Assembly (NCBI GenBank): GCA_964468755.1
Contig: CAYXWH010000003.1
Span: 18,076-82,075, forward strand
Source: CAYXWH01 sp964468755
GTDB taxonomy: Bacteria > Chloroflexota > Dehalococcoidia > Dehalococcoidales > RBG-16-60-22
Reading direction: 5' to 3'
Length of the DNA: 64,000 bases
The notes under the pieces: model-generated
Told to the model about the DNA's origin: nothing
The model's database searches: none
Seen by the model: only the letters and a program-made list of their open reading frames with translations
Translations under genes and position numbers: made by a program
In this document: in pieces, positions 1-8,551 of the stretch
Layout of the letters: each line of letters starts with the position of its first letter
Position numbering within the stretch: the stretch's first letter is position 1

Positions 1-765
1 GAGAAGAAACTGTACGGTTTCCTGCAAATGGTCAAGCGCTTGTCAAATAACGCATCTTGGTTTAAGATAATTTCAGCGTTTCGTTTCGGGATGGCGAAGC
101 TGAACGCGCTGGATGATATTGAGCGTCTGGTACAGAAGACACGCCCGGTAGAGCACCAGCCGGGAACTACCAACCAGCTTTATGCCAAGGCAATCCAGGA
201 CATTGACCAGGCATGTGATAACGCCAGTATAAAGAGGGTAAAGCAGGAGTACATCGAGAAACTACTGAGTGCCAATAAAAACGGCAATGCCAGACCGCTC
301 ATAGTGGGTATTACCGGTGAGTTTTACGTAGTACTTGAGCCTTTCTCCAATCTGGACATAGAGGTTGAGCTGGGCAAGCTCGGGGTAGAGGTGAGGCGGT
401 CGACCTTTATCTCCGAGTGGACGAAATTCAGCTGGTTCTTAAATCCGCTGGGGGTCAATGAAAAAGACAGGATACACCAGGCAGCCATGCCTTACCTTAA
501 ACGAGACATTGGTGGTGATGGCTGGGAATCGGTCGGGGAAAAGGTGCTCCATGCCAAAGAATACGACGGCATTGTGCACCTGGCACCGTTTACCTGTATG
601 CCGGAGATAATTGCCCAGAACATAATGCCAACCACCAGAGAAACTATTCCGGTGCTGACCATTCTCTGTGATGAACAGTTAGCCAAGCCGGGAATGTTGA
701 CCAGGCTGGAAGCATTTGTTGATTTACTGGAACGGAGAAGGCGGACCGCAAATAAAGCGCAATGA
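1..765 (+). CDS. CoA dehydratase activase-related protein (DUF2229/HgdB-like C-terminal part), 5' end outside window
   Basis: The reading frame is open from base 1 with no stop upstream of the first ATG (base 28), so the gene is almost certainly cut by the window edge. About 255 residues are visible. The C-terminal half has the pattern of 2-hydroxyacyl-CoA dehydratase-related proteins that accompany BcrA/BadF-type activases: a PFTCMPE segment near residue 200, followed by a PVLTILCDEQ strand. The next gene, 21 bp downstream, encodes such an activase, which supports the pairing. Proteins of this type are thought to act with the ATP-driven iron-sulfur activator that injects electrons into radical dehydratases. 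The substrate cannot be inferred, because no dehydratase alpha/beta genes are visible. The family call rests on motif resemblance and neighbourhood. Confidence 0.65.
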   Translation, partial: EKKLYGFLQMVKRLSNNASWFKIISAFRFGMAKLNALDDIERLVQKTRPVEHQPGTTNQLYAKAIQDIDQACDNASIKRVKQEYIEKLLSANKNGNARPLIVGITGEFYVVLEPFSNLDIEVELGKLGVEVRRSTFISEWTKFSWFLNPLGVNEKDRIHQAAMPYLKRDIGGDGWESVGEKVLHAKEYDGIVHLAPFTCMPEIIAQNIMPTTRETIPVLTILCDEQLAKPGMLTRLEAFVDLLERRRRTANKAQ

Positions 766-786
766 GACGAAATCTGAGGAGAGTCA

Positions 787-1761
787 ATGAAAGTCTATCT
801 GGGAATTGATGTTGGGTCGGTTACTACCAAGATTGCGGCGCTCAACCAGGATGATGAACTGATTGCCCATTGCTATATTCCCACTGAAGGCAAACCCATC
901 ACGATAATACAACAAGGCTTGAAACAAATAAAGCAGCAGTTGCCGGCTGACACCGAAATTAGCGGCGTGGCTACTACGGGGAGCGCCCGTTACCTCGCCG
1001 GGGTCATTGTGGGTGCCGACCTGGTTAAGAATGAGATTACCTGCCATGCGGTAGCCGCCTTGCAGCGAATTCCTGAAGTGCAGACCATTATTGAAATCGG
1101 AGGACAGGACAGCAAAATCATCATTATTCGAGATAAAGTAGTTACTGATTTCGGCATGAATACCGTGTGCGCCGCCGGCACCGGAAGCTTCCTTGACCAC
1201 CAGGCGTTGAGACTCAATATGAGCATCGAAGATTTCACCCGGCAGGCGTTGAAGAGTGACACACCGGTCCGGATTGCCGGCCGCTGTACCGTTTTTGCCG
1301 AATCAGACATGGTCCATAAACAGCAAATGGGGCACCGGATTGAAAACATTATCTACGGTCTCTGCCAGGCGCTGGTACGCAACTATCTCAATAATGTCGG
1401 CACCGGTAAGGAAATACTACCCCCGATTGCTTTTCAGGGCGGGGTTGCTTTTAATAGCGGTATCGTCAGAGCCCTTGAAGAAGAACTGAACACCACTATT
1501 GTCGTACCACCCCATCACGAGGTCATGGGAGCCATAGGGGCGGCTCTGCTCGCCCACGAAAAGGTGGTGGAATCCAGCAACGGCAGCCATTTCAAAGGGT
1601 TCGGCATAAGCGACGTGCACTATCAAACTTCATCATTTGAATGCAAATCCTGCCCGAATCTATGCGAGATTGCCCAGCTTTCAATCAATGGGAAGGTTCT
1701 TGCCCGCTGGGGTGGACGCTGTGACCTCTGGGAAAGAAGTCTCAGTGGTCAGCAATCTTGA
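787..1761 (+). CDS. Acyl-CoA dehydratase activase (BcrA/BadF/HgdC family ATPase)
   Basis: This 324-residue ASKHA-fold ATPase belongs to the family that activates 2-hydroxyacyl-CoA dehydratases and benzoyl-CoA-type reductases by ATP-coupled electron transfer from a [4Fe-4S] cluster shared by a homodimer. Visible motifs are the phosphate-1 loop GIDVGSVTTK (residues 4-13), AAGTGSF (about 127) and GGVAFNSG (about 222). Likely cluster cysteines lie at AAGTG and GRCTVFAES. Compared with minimal activases of about 260 residues it has a C-terminal extension with a CKSCPNLCE motif and a GGRCDLWER end, as in many stand-alone paralogues. GAGGAG precedes the ATG. It follows the activase-related gene closely and precedes plsX by 13 bp, so it sits in one transcription unit. 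Confidence 0.85.
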   Translation: MKVYLGIDVGSVTTKIAALNQDDELIAHCYIPTEGKPITIIQQGLKQIKQQLPADTEISGVATTGSARYLAGVIVGADLVKNEITCHAVAALQRIPEVQTIIEIGGQDSKIIIIRDKVVTDFGMNTVCAAGTGSFLDHQALRLNMSIEDFTRQALKSDTPVRIAGRCTVFAESDMVHKQQMGHRIENIIYGLCQALVRNYLNNVGTGKEILPPIAFQGGVAFNSGIVRALEEELNTTIVVPPHHEVMGAIGAALLAHEKVVESSNGSHFKGFGISDVHYQTSSFECKSCPNLCEIAQLSINGKVLARWGGRCDLWERSLSGQQS

Positions 1762-1774
1762 CCAGAGGTAAGCG

Positions 1775-2782
1775 ATGATAATTGCCGTTGATGCTGCTGG
1801 CGGGGATTACGCCCCGCATGAAATTGTCAAGGGAGCCATAAAAGCCTCTCAGGAATACGGGGTTGAAATTGCCCTGGTAGGCAGGAGAGCCGTGCTTCAC
1901 GTACTATTAGGGCGTGCCCGGCACAAACCCGGTATCAGTATCGTGGAAGCAACCCAGACAATTGGTCCCTACGAATCACCGATGAAGGCGCTGCGCAACA
2001 AGCCAAAATCATCGATCGTGGTCGGCATTAATCTGGTCAGGGAAGGCAAGGCGGCAGCATTTGTCTCCGCCGGCAATACCGGCGCAGTATTCGGTGCTGC
2101 CCTGGTCAACCTGGGTAAGACAAATGGTATTGAAAGACCGGCTATCGGCTGTTTCCTGGATACCATCGGCTCTAACCCTGCGCTGCTGGTCGATGCCGGC
2201 GCCAATGCTGAGTGCCGCCCCAAGCATCTGGTTGAATTTGCCAGATTAGGCTCCATTTACAGTAGTAATATCCTTAGGATTGACTCACCCCGCGTTGCCC
2301 TTCTCAATAACGGTGGAGAGGAAACCAAGGGTAACAGTCTGTCCCAGGAAAGCTATCAACTCCTTAAACAGACGAAGGAGATAAACTTCATCGGTAATAT
2401 AGAAGGTCAGGATATCCTGCAAAAGTCCGCCGATGTTATCGTTACCGACGGCTTTACCGGCAACATAGTACTCAAAACCATTGAAGGCCTTAGCGATAAC
2501 TTTCTCACTTCGGCAAAGCAAATAGGGCATGTCTTTTCCAGTCTCTGTCATCTCCGCGGGCGTGACATGCTCCGCGATATCGGACTGGGTTCACTGGTCA
2601 AAAAGATGGATTACACGGAGTACGGCGGAGCCTGCCTCCTCGGTATCCAGGGCAATGTAATCATCGCCCACGGGCGCAGTCAGTCGAAAGCGATTAAGAA
2701 TGCCATCGGCCTTGCCCGAGAGACGGTTGAGCGAAGCACGGTACAGAAAATAAAGGAGGAAACGCATGAGCAAGCCAATTGA
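1775..2782 (+). CDS. plsX: Phosphate acyltransferase PlsX
   Basis: PlsX (335 residues) makes acyl-phosphate from acyl-ACP for phosphatidic acid synthesis at the membrane. The N-terminus IAVDAAGGDYAPHEIVKGA matches the family signature, with Ala where most have Met. Further family segments are VSAGNTGAV (about residue 98), LVDAGAN (about 138), VTDGFTGNI (about 222) and a C-terminal GGACLLGIQG. Length is normal. The usual fabH/fabD partners are absent; here it lies between a dehydratase activase and trxA. Its last 17 bases overlap the start of trxA, so the two are translationally coupled. Confidence 0.95.
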   Translation: MIIAVDAAGGDYAPHEIVKGAIKASQEYGVEIALVGRRAVLHVLLGRARHKPGISIVEATQTIGPYESPMKALRNKPKSSIVVGINLVREGKAAAFVSAGNTGAVFGAALVNLGKTNGIERPAIGCFLDTIGSNPALLVDAGANAECRPKHLVEFARLGSIYSSNILRIDSPRVALLNNGGEETKGNSLSQESYQLLKQTKEINFIGNIEGQDILQKSADVIVTDGFTGNIVLKTIEGLSDNFLTSAKQIGHVFSSLCHLRGRDMLRDIGLGSLVKKMDYTEYGGACLLGIQGNVIIAHGRSQSKAIKNAIGLARETVERSTVQKIKEETHEQAN

Positions 2783-3092
2783 TATTGATGACAGTAATTT
2801 TGAGGAAATTGTCTCGAAGGCAAAGACACCGGTACTGATTGACTTCTGGGCACCCTGGTGTGCACCATGCAAGATGGTGGCTCCAGTGGTAGAGGAACTG
2901 TCAGCAGAATACGAAGGCAAGGTAAGCTTTGGCAAGGTCAATGTAGACGAGGCGCCGAAGATTGCTGTTAAATACGGGATTATGAGCATTCCCACCCTGA
3001 TTGTTTTTAAAGACGGACAGCCGGTTTCCAATATAGTCGGCTACAGGCCAAAAGCCCAGTTAAAGGAAAGCCTGGACGCTGCGCTTGGTTGA
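2766..3092 (+). CDS. trxA: Thioredoxin
   Basis: A 108-residue thioredoxin starting inside the 3' end of plsX, with AGGAGG 5 bases upstream of its ATG. The redox motif is WAPWCAPCK (about residues 28-36), so the active site is CAPC instead of the canonical CGPC. This change may shift redox potential, but the rest of the fold, including the cis-proline segment SIPTLIVFKDG, is intact. It is followed by a second thioredoxin-fold protein and by thioredoxin reductase, giving a compact trxA-X-trxB cassette in which TrxB would reduce TrxA with NADPH. Confidence 0.95.
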   Translation: MSKPIDIDDSNFEEIVSKAKTPVLIDFWAPWCAPCKMVAPVVEELSAEYEGKVSFGKVNVDEAPKIAVKYGIMSIPTLIVFKDGQPVSNIVGYRPKAQLKESLDAALG

Positions 3093-3099
3093 GCATAGC

Positions 3100-3438
3100 A
3101 TGCACGTTATCATTATCGACGATACCAGTATTGAATCCTGCGAGGCTCACTGCGGAGTTGACTGGTCTGCGGAAGAAAACATTAAACTGGCCGGTCAACG
3201 AATCACCGAACGGTTCAGCGACAGGATAGAAGTGCAGTATATTGACCTCTCCAAGTCGTACTTCGAAAAGCAGGCCCGACAATGGCAAAGCAAGATAAAG
3301 ACAGAACATTTGAACCTGCCGCTGCTGGTTATCAACGGGCGGGTGCGGATTTCCGGTCAGTTTGACGTCCGTATGCTACTGGATAGTATCGATGCCGAGC
3401 GAGAAATTACATATAAAGGTGATACCAATGGACAATAG
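3100..3438 (+). CDS. Small thioredoxin-fold protein, YuzD (DUF1462)-like, between trxA and trxB
   Basis: About 112 residues from the ATG at 3100; an in-frame TTG at 3085 inside the trxA end is a less likely start. The pattern is beta-strand VIIIDD, a cysteine pair ESCEAHC, an amphipathic helix, QYIDL, and a strand-plus-cis-proline-like segment NLPLLVINGRV. This order resembles YuzD-type disulfide oxidoreductases, where a CxxC-like pair precedes a ferredoxin/thioredoxin-like fold. Here the cysteines are spaced C-x3-C. It overlaps trxB by 11 bases and sits directly after trxA, so a role as an electron acceptor in the same redox relay is plausible. The family assignment is from memory of the fold pattern and is not certain. 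Confidence 0.6.
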   Translation: MHVIIIDDTSIESCEAHCGVDWSAEENIKLAGQRITERFSDRIEVQYIDLSKSYFEKQARQWQSKIKTEHLNLPLLVINGRVRISGQFDVRMLLDSIDAEREITYKGDTNGQ

Positions 3439-4357
3439 CGCTGGAAAAGAATACGAGGTAATAATCATTGGCGGTGGCCCTGCCGGGCTCTCCGCCGCAA
3501 TCTACACCTCGAGGGCACGGCTGAGCAGCCTGCTTATAGAGCGAGGCATAGTAGGCGGGCAAATCATCAATGCCGAGCTGGTGGAGAACTATCCGGGGTT
3601 CCCGGAAGGTATCAGTGGCATAGAACTGACCCAGCTCATGCACCAGCAGGCGACCAAATATGGACTGGCAACGGTAGTCAATGAGGTTACCGGCATTCGG
3701 CTAAACGGAGAGCAGAAAATTATCCGGACCACTGGCGGTGATTACCCCGCCGGAGCCGTCATCATCGCCAACGGTTCTGAGCGACAAAAGCTTGGTATAC
3801 CGGGGGAGGCCGAGTTCACCGGCAGAGGAGTATCCTATTGTGCCACCTGTGACGCTGCCTTTTTCCGGGAAATGACCGTGGCCGTGGTCGGCGGTGGCAA
3901 TTCCGCCCTTACCGAAGCCATCCACCTCAGCCGGTTTGCCTCCAGGGTCGTGGTAATACACCGTCGCGACCAGCTTCGGGCTACCCGGATTGTGCAGGAA
4001 AAAGCCATGGCTCTACCCAATATGGAATTCTTGTGGGATACCGTGGTCGAATCAATCGAAGGCGATGATTTCGTGCAATATCTCAAAGTACGCAACGTGA
4101 AGTCCGGGCAGCAGACCAGGCTGGATGTATCCGGCTTCTTCATCTCGATTGGCATTAAGCCCAATACCGGTTACCTGAAGGATTTAATCCCGATGGATGC
4201 CGCCGGTGCTGTCATTACCAACGACCGTATGGAAACTGAGATACCCGGCATTTTTGCCGCCGGTGACATACGGCATAACTCAGTGTGGCAGGTTATTGCT
4301 GCTGCCGGCGACGGGGCTATTGCCGCCATCGCTGCCGAAAAATACCTCACCGGATAA
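3428..4357 (+). CDS. trxB: Thioredoxin reductase (NADPH, FAD)
   Basis: About 309 residues from the ATG at 3428; a longer frame back to 3362 would run far into the upstream gene and lacks family similarity. The FAD loop is IIGGGPAGLSAA (about residues 12-23), the redox centre is CATCDAAFF (about 137-145), the NADPH loop is VVGGGNSALTEA (about 155-166) with HRRD following, and the closing FAD motif is IFAAGDIR near the C-terminus. This is the standard low-molecular-weight TrxB. Its overlap with the preceding small thioredoxin-fold gene shows the three genes are co-expressed. Confidence 0.95.
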   Translation: MDNSAGKEYEVIIIGGGPAGLSAAIYTSRARLSSLLIERGIVGGQIINAELVENYPGFPEGISGIELTQLMHQQATKYGLATVVNEVTGIRLNGEQKIIRTTGGDYPAGAVIIANGSERQKLGIPGEAEFTGRGVSYCATCDAAFFREMTVAVVGGGNSALTEAIHLSRFASRVVVIHRRDQLRATRIVQEKAMALPNMEFLWDTVVESIEGDDFVQYLKVRNVKSGQQTRLDVSGFFISIGIKPNTGYLKDLIPMDAAGAVITNDRMETEIPGIFAAGDIRHNSVWQVIAAAGDGAIAAIAAEKYLTG

Positions 4358-4375
4358 TATTTAATAAAAATTCCC

Positions 4376-4404
4376 TTCACCAATTTAGTAAAGTGAAGTA
4401 TAAT
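4376..4404 (+). promoter_or_regulatory. Candidate sigma-70-type promoter for rplI-dnaB
   Basis: TTCACC (4376-4381), 17 bp, TATAAT (4399-4404), then 20 bp to the GTG start of rplI with AAAGGAG at 4411-4417. The -10 box is perfect and the -35 matches 4 of 6. It lies in the 67-bp gap after trxB, where a new transcription unit (translation/replication genes) begins. Confidence 0.6.
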
Positions 4405-4424
4405 TATTAGCAAAGGAGAATTCT

Positions 4425-5003
4425 GTGAAGGTTGTTTTTTTAGAGGACGTACCCAACATTGCTGAAGTTGGTCAGATAAAGGATGTATCTGACGGCTACG
4501 CCCGGCACTATCTCATACCCAAAAAGCTGGCGGTGTTAGCCAATTCCGCTGCCTCCAATATCCTGGAAGCACAGCTAAAGAAGAAAGCCAAGCAACTGGC
4601 GCAAACCGAAGCGGAAATGACCAAGGTCGCCCAGCAGCTTAAGGGCAAGGAGCTTGTCCTTAAAGCCAAGGTAGGTGCCAAGGAACGCTTGTACGGCTCG
4701 ATTACCAGTACCGATATTGCTGACGGAATACGTGACCAACTTGGGCTGGACATCGATAAAAGAAAGATAGAACTCGCCGAGCCGATACGTGAACTCGGCA
4801 GCTATGACGTAAGCATCAAGCTATTTAAAGACATCTCGCCGCAGATAAAGGTTACCGTGGCGGCAGAGGAAATTGTCACCGAAGAAAAGAAAGAAATTGC
4901 GGAAAAGAAGCCAGGCAAAGCTGAGAAGAAAACCGGGGTAAAGGAAGAAGCAGAAGAAAAGACAGAAACGGCAGAGGCTGAGGAGAGCGACCAGGTTGTA
5001 TAA
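4425..5003 (+). CDS. rplI: 50S ribosomal protein L9 with extended acidic/basic C-terminal tail
   Basis: L9 binds 23S rRNA in the large ribosomal subunit. The N-terminal signature VVFLEDVPNIAEVGQIKDVSDGY is slightly divergent but clear, followed by the long connecting helix (about residues 40-75) and the C-terminal rRNA-binding domain with GSITSTDIADGI. Start is GTG with AAAGGAG 7 bases upstream. At 192 residues it is about 40 longer than typical L9: residues ~150-192 are a low-complexity Lys/Glu-rich tail that is probably disordered. It overlaps the TTG start of dnaB by 8 bases. Confidence 0.95.
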   Translation: MKVVFLEDVPNIAEVGQIKDVSDGYARHYLIPKKLAVLANSAASNILEAQLKKKAKQLAQTEAEMTKVAQQLKGKELVLKAKVGAKERLYGSITSTDIADGIRDQLGLDIDKRKIELAEPIRELGSYDVSIKLFKDISPQIKVTVAAEEIVTEEKKEIAEKKPGKAEKKTGVKEEAEEKTETAEAEESDQVV

Positions 5004-6372
5004 TGAGAAGCTACCGCCGCATGACCCGGATGCTGAAGAAGCCGTAATCGGCTCGTTGCTGATTGATGGTAACGCGATCTATAAAGTTGCCTCGCTGGTG
5101 CAGTCATCGGATTTCTATTATGAGCCGAACCAGTTAATCTACAGTGCCTGTTATTCGTTATACCAGCGCAACGATGCCATCAATCAGATAACGGTCGCTC
5201 AGGAATTGGCCCGGCAGAACAAGCTGGAACCATGCGGTGGCGCCGCCCACCTGAGCCACCTGATAGCCATCTGCCCCACATCCCTCGACATTGAGCACTA
5301 TGCTCAAATTGTCTATCGGCTGTCGACAATGCGTAACCTGATAACGGCTGCCGACAAGATTGCCGCCCTGGGTCATGAGGCTGGCCCGAACGTCGATGAG
5401 AGCCTCAACAAGGCGGAGGACATCCTGTTCCGCCTGCGCCATGGCCAAAGCTCACGTGACTTCGTCCACATCCGGCATGTGCTGGATAAATACTTCGAGC
5501 CGGTCAGTCCGGACGACATGGAAGCTTCCCTGACAGGTCAAGCACCATACGTACTCTCCAACTTTACCGGCCTGGACGAATTCCTGGGCGGCTTTCAGCG
5601 CTCTGACCTGATAATCGTCGCCGGCAGACCCAGCATGGGTAAGACCAGCCTAGCGCTTAATATCGCCCGAAACGCTGCCGTCGAGCAAAAGGCATGCGTG
5701 GCACTGTTCAGTCTGGAGATGGCACGGGACTCGCTGGTCTTGCGCCTGCTTTCCAGTGAATCCGGGGTTAATGCCCGGCGGGTACGGCTGGGGTCCCACA
5801 GCGAGGACGACGAAAGAAAAATCATGGACGCCATTGGTGTCCTTTCGGAATCAGCCATTTACCTTGATGACTCGCCTCAGCTAAGGGTGGTAGAAATGCG
5901 CAGTAAAGCCCGCCGTCTCCACTTTGAACGGGGTATCGACATGATTATCGTTGACTATCTGCAATTGCTTCAGGGAGAAGGCAGAAATGAAAACCGCGTG
6001 CAGGAGATTGGCTATATCTCCCGTTCACTTAAGGCATTGGCCCGTGAACTTAATGTGTCGGTGATTGCCGTATCCCAGCTCAGTAGAGCGGTAGAATGGC
6101 GGGCATCGCACATGCCCCAGCTCTCTGACCTGCGGGAAAGTGGTAGTATCGAACAGGATGCTGACGTGGTAATGTTTATCTACCGTGATGAATACTACTA
6201 CAACGAAGAGGAATGGCAGAACCAGCACCCGGATAGAGAATATCCGCGAGAAGAGGCAGACGTAATTATCGCCAAACACCGTAATGGCCCCACCGGCCAG
6301 GTCAAGCTGCGTTTCCGCCACAACCTGGCCCGCTTTGATAATATCGGCAGTGCTGAGCCAAAGCTAATATGA
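4996..6372 (+). CDS. dnaB: Replicative DNA helicase DnaB
   Basis: 458 residues; hexameric 5'-3' helicase that unwinds DNA at the replication fork. The start is TTG at 4996, supported by AGGAGA at 4981-4986 and by the family N-terminus LPPHDPDAEEAVIGSLL directly after it; no ATG is available nearby. RecA-like domain motifs are Walker A GRPSMGKTSLAL (about residues 212-223), Walker B MIIVDYLQLL (about 316-325), and SQLSRAVEWR and DLRESGSIEQDAD after it. No intein is seen. The rplI-dnaB order is widespread. Here dnaB is followed, with a 4-base overlap, by a DnaD-like protein and a DnaC-like loader, making a replication-initiation unit. Confidence 0.97.
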   Translation: MYNEKLPPHDPDAEEAVIGSLLIDGNAIYKVASLVQSSDFYYEPNQLIYSACYSLYQRNDAINQITVAQELARQNKLEPCGGAAHLSHLIAICPTSLDIEHYAQIVYRLSTMRNLITAADKIAALGHEAGPNVDESLNKAEDILFRLRHGQSSRDFVHIRHVLDKYFEPVSPDDMEASLTGQAPYVLSNFTGLDEFLGGFQRSDLIIVAGRPSMGKTSLALNIARNAAVEQKACVALFSLEMARDSLVLRLLSSESGVNARRVRLGSHSEDDERKIMDAIGVLSESAIYLDDSPQLRVVEMRSKARRLHFERGIDMIIVDYLQLLQGEGRNENRVQEIGYISRSLKALARELNVSVIAVSQLSRAVEWRASHMPQLSDLRESGSIEQDADVVMFIYRDEYYYNEEEWQNQHPDREYPREEADVIIAKHRNGPTGQVKLRFRHNLARFDNIGSAEPKLI

Positions 6373-7079
6373 AGCAGTTTAACGGTTTTCCCGCCAGGAT
6401 GGATTTTGCCGCTATACCCAGACTCTTCTTCAGTGCCTTGCTGCCGGAAATAAATGACATGGCAGAGTTGAAGACGAGCCTGCACGTGATGGCAGCGCTG
6501 TACCGGAAACGGGGGTATCCCCGCGTGGTCACCCTGGGAGAATTGCTGGATAATGCCAGCCTGATGAACAGCCTTAAAAGCTTTGCCAAGCCACCGGATG
6601 AAGTCCTGCGTGGTGCGCTGAAGCTGGCTACCGAGCGGGGTACATTCCTCCATATTGCGATGGAGAGAGACGCAGCGGGCGAGGATGTCTATCTCCTTAA
6701 CGATGAGTCCGGACGGCAGGTCGCCGCCAGGATTCAAAGCGGTGAGGTCAAGATACCCGGCTTTAAACCGGTAGCACCGCGATACGTTGAAACCGGGGAG
6801 CCGCCCAACATTTTTACCCTTTACGAACAGAACATCGGGCTACTCACTCCTATAATTGCCGATGAACTGCGCGAGGCAGAAAAGCTTTACCCGGAAAATT
6901 GGATTGTCGATGCCATCAAAGAAGCGACCTTGCTTAACAAGCGTAACATACGATACATTATGAAGATTCTGCAGCGCTGGTCTTCAGAAGGCAAAAGTGA
7001 TGGAGCATATCAGCGAGATTCTAAAAAGGGCACAGATAAATACTTCAAGCAAAAATACGGGCACATGGTCCAGCGATGA
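6369..7079 (+). CDS. DnaD-domain primosome-like protein
   Basis: 236 residues. The N-terminal part (about 1-100) looks like a winged-helix domain. The region from about residue 145 (NIFTLYEQNIG) to about 215 (IMKILQRWSSEGKSDG) fits the DnaD/DnaB-like C-terminal domain found in Gram-positive primosome proteins and phage replication proteins, including the closing Trp and Gly. DnaD-type proteins remodel origin DNA and help recruit helicase. It overlaps dnaB by 4 bases (ATGA) and the next gene by about 80 bases, strong signs of joint expression with helicase and loader. Confidence 0.8.
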   Translation: MKQFNGFPARMDFAAIPRLFFSALLPEINDMAELKTSLHVMAALYRKRGYPRVVTLGELLDNASLMNSLKSFAKPPDEVLRGALKLATERGTFLHIAMERDAAGEDVYLLNDESGRQVAARIQSGEVKIPGFKPVAPRYVETGEPPNIFTLYEQNIGLLTPIIADELREAEKLYPENWIVDAIKEATLLNKRNIRYIMKILQRWSSEGKSDGAYQRDSKKGTDKYFKQKYGHMVQR

Positions 7080-8394
7080 CGAGAAATCCCCGGCAAACCC
7101 GGACTGTCCCCTTTGCCAGGGAGCTGGCTTCGTCCACCCGCTGCTGCCCACAGGAAAGCCTGACTACACTCAGGTTATTCCCTGCGACTGCGTAAAAAAG
7201 GTAGTAGACAAAGAACGCCAGGATCGCTTGGAACTGTACAGCAACCTGGGCTTTTTGACCCGCTTCACCTTCGATAAGCTGCAGCCCCGGGGCATGAGTC
7301 AGAACCCTCAATACCAGGAGCAATTCAATCGCGCCTATGAAGCCGCCAAATCCTTTGCCGCCGAACCGAAAGGTTGGTTCATCTTAAGCGGGCCCAGTGG
7401 TTGCGGCAAGACCCACCTTGCCGCCGCTATTGCCAACGAGTGCCGTCGTCAGGGTTTCCCGGTTTTGTACCAGACCACGCCCGACCTGCTTGACCACCTG
7501 CGCGCCACTTTTTTGCCGGGGAGCGAAGTCCCCTACGATTATTTCTTCGATAAGGTCCGCAACGCTCCATTGCTAATACTGGATGATCTGGGCGCTCAAA
7601 CCGTCACACCCTGGTCTAACGAAAAGCTTGACCAGCTCCTGACCTACCGCTTCAATAGTGAGTTACCTACCGCTATAGTTACCATCCAGTCACTTGACCA
7701 GCTCGATGACAGGCTGCGCACCCGCCTGACCAATTCAGCAATATGCCAGATGCACACTATCGAAGAAGAGACAGCTTCGTCAGTATACCAGTGGGGACCG
7801 GAGTTTGCCGCCCAGAGGAGGATGACCTTCGCCAGTTTCGACTGGCGGCGGGTCAACCTGCCGGCGGAACAACGCGAGAACCTGGAGACTGCCTATCGCC
7901 TGGCTCTTGATTTTGCCGGCTCGCCGGAAGGCTGGCTGGTACTCCAGGGAGTAAACGGCTGTGGCAAGACTCATCTGGCATCCGCAATTGTAAACTCGCG
8001 CTACCAGGCTAATCAGCCGGCTCTTTTCGTGGTGGTACCCGAGTTTCTTGACCACCTGCGCTACACCTTCAGCCCGGAAAGCAAGGTATCCTATGACCAG
8101 CTTTTCGAGAGTGTCAAGAAAGCCCCGCTTCTGGTGCTGGATGACTTCGGCGAACAATCAACCACTCCCTGGGCACAGGAGAAGCTCTACCAGGTAATCA
8201 ACTATCGCTATAATGCGCTGCTGCCCACTGTCATCACCACCGTCTGCTCCCTGGACGAGATTGAGGGGCGGGTTGGTTCCAGGCTGATTGATAACAAGCT
8301 CAGCACCTTTTTCCACATCACTGTACCTGACTACCGCGGTGACCTGTATTCCGGCCGCAGAAAAGCATCACCCAAAAATAGAAAAAACCGGTAA
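7000..8394 (+). CDS. DnaC/IstB-like helicase loader with two fused AAA+ ATPase modules
   Basis: 464 residues from ATG at 7000; GTG at 6997 is an equal alternative. A Cys-containing N-terminal segment CPLCQGAG...CDC (residues 36-64) resembles the zinc-binding N-terminus of DnaC/DnaI loaders. Two AAA+ modules follow: Walker A GPSGCGKTHL at 131-140 with LLILDD at 191-196, and Walker A GVNGCGKTHL at 317-326 with LLVLDD at 377-382. Both repeat the same flanking phrases (pTPDLLDHLR / pEFLDHLR, TPWsnEKL / TPWaqEKL), so the second half is an internal duplication. Canonical loaders have one AAA+ domain. Its place after dnaB and dnaD-like supports loading of DnaB. Confidence 0.85.
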   Translation: MEHISEILKRAQINTSSKNTGTWSSDDEKSPANPDCPLCQGAGFVHPLLPTGKPDYTQVIPCDCVKKVVDKERQDRLELYSNLGFLTRFTFDKLQPRGMSQNPQYQEQFNRAYEAAKSFAAEPKGWFILSGPSGCGKTHLAAAIANECRRQGFPVLYQTTPDLLDHLRATFLPGSEVPYDYFFDKVRNAPLLILDDLGAQTVTPWSNEKLDQLLTYRFNSELPTAIVTIQSLDQLDDRLRTRLTNSAICQMHTIEEETASSVYQWGPEFAAQRRMTFASFDWRRVNLPAEQRENLETAYRLALDFAGSPEGWLVLQGVNGCGKTHLASAIVNSRYQANQPALFVVVPEFLDHLRYTFSPESKVSYDQLFESVKKAPLLVLDDFGEQSTTPWAQEKLYQVINYRYNALLPTVITTVCSLDEIEGRVGSRLIDNKLSTFFHITVPDYRGDLYSGRRKASPKNRKNR

Positions 8395-8551
8395 TACGAA
8401 ACCCTCTTCACAGACTATGTTACGGTGCATCAGGCACCTATTACGACCTCTCACCATAACCCCGGCCGGGCTACGGGGCATTCACCCGATATACCAGCCG
8501 AATTCCCTTCCCGGAATCTTCTCCAGCCAAACAGGCGTTATTCAGTATAAT

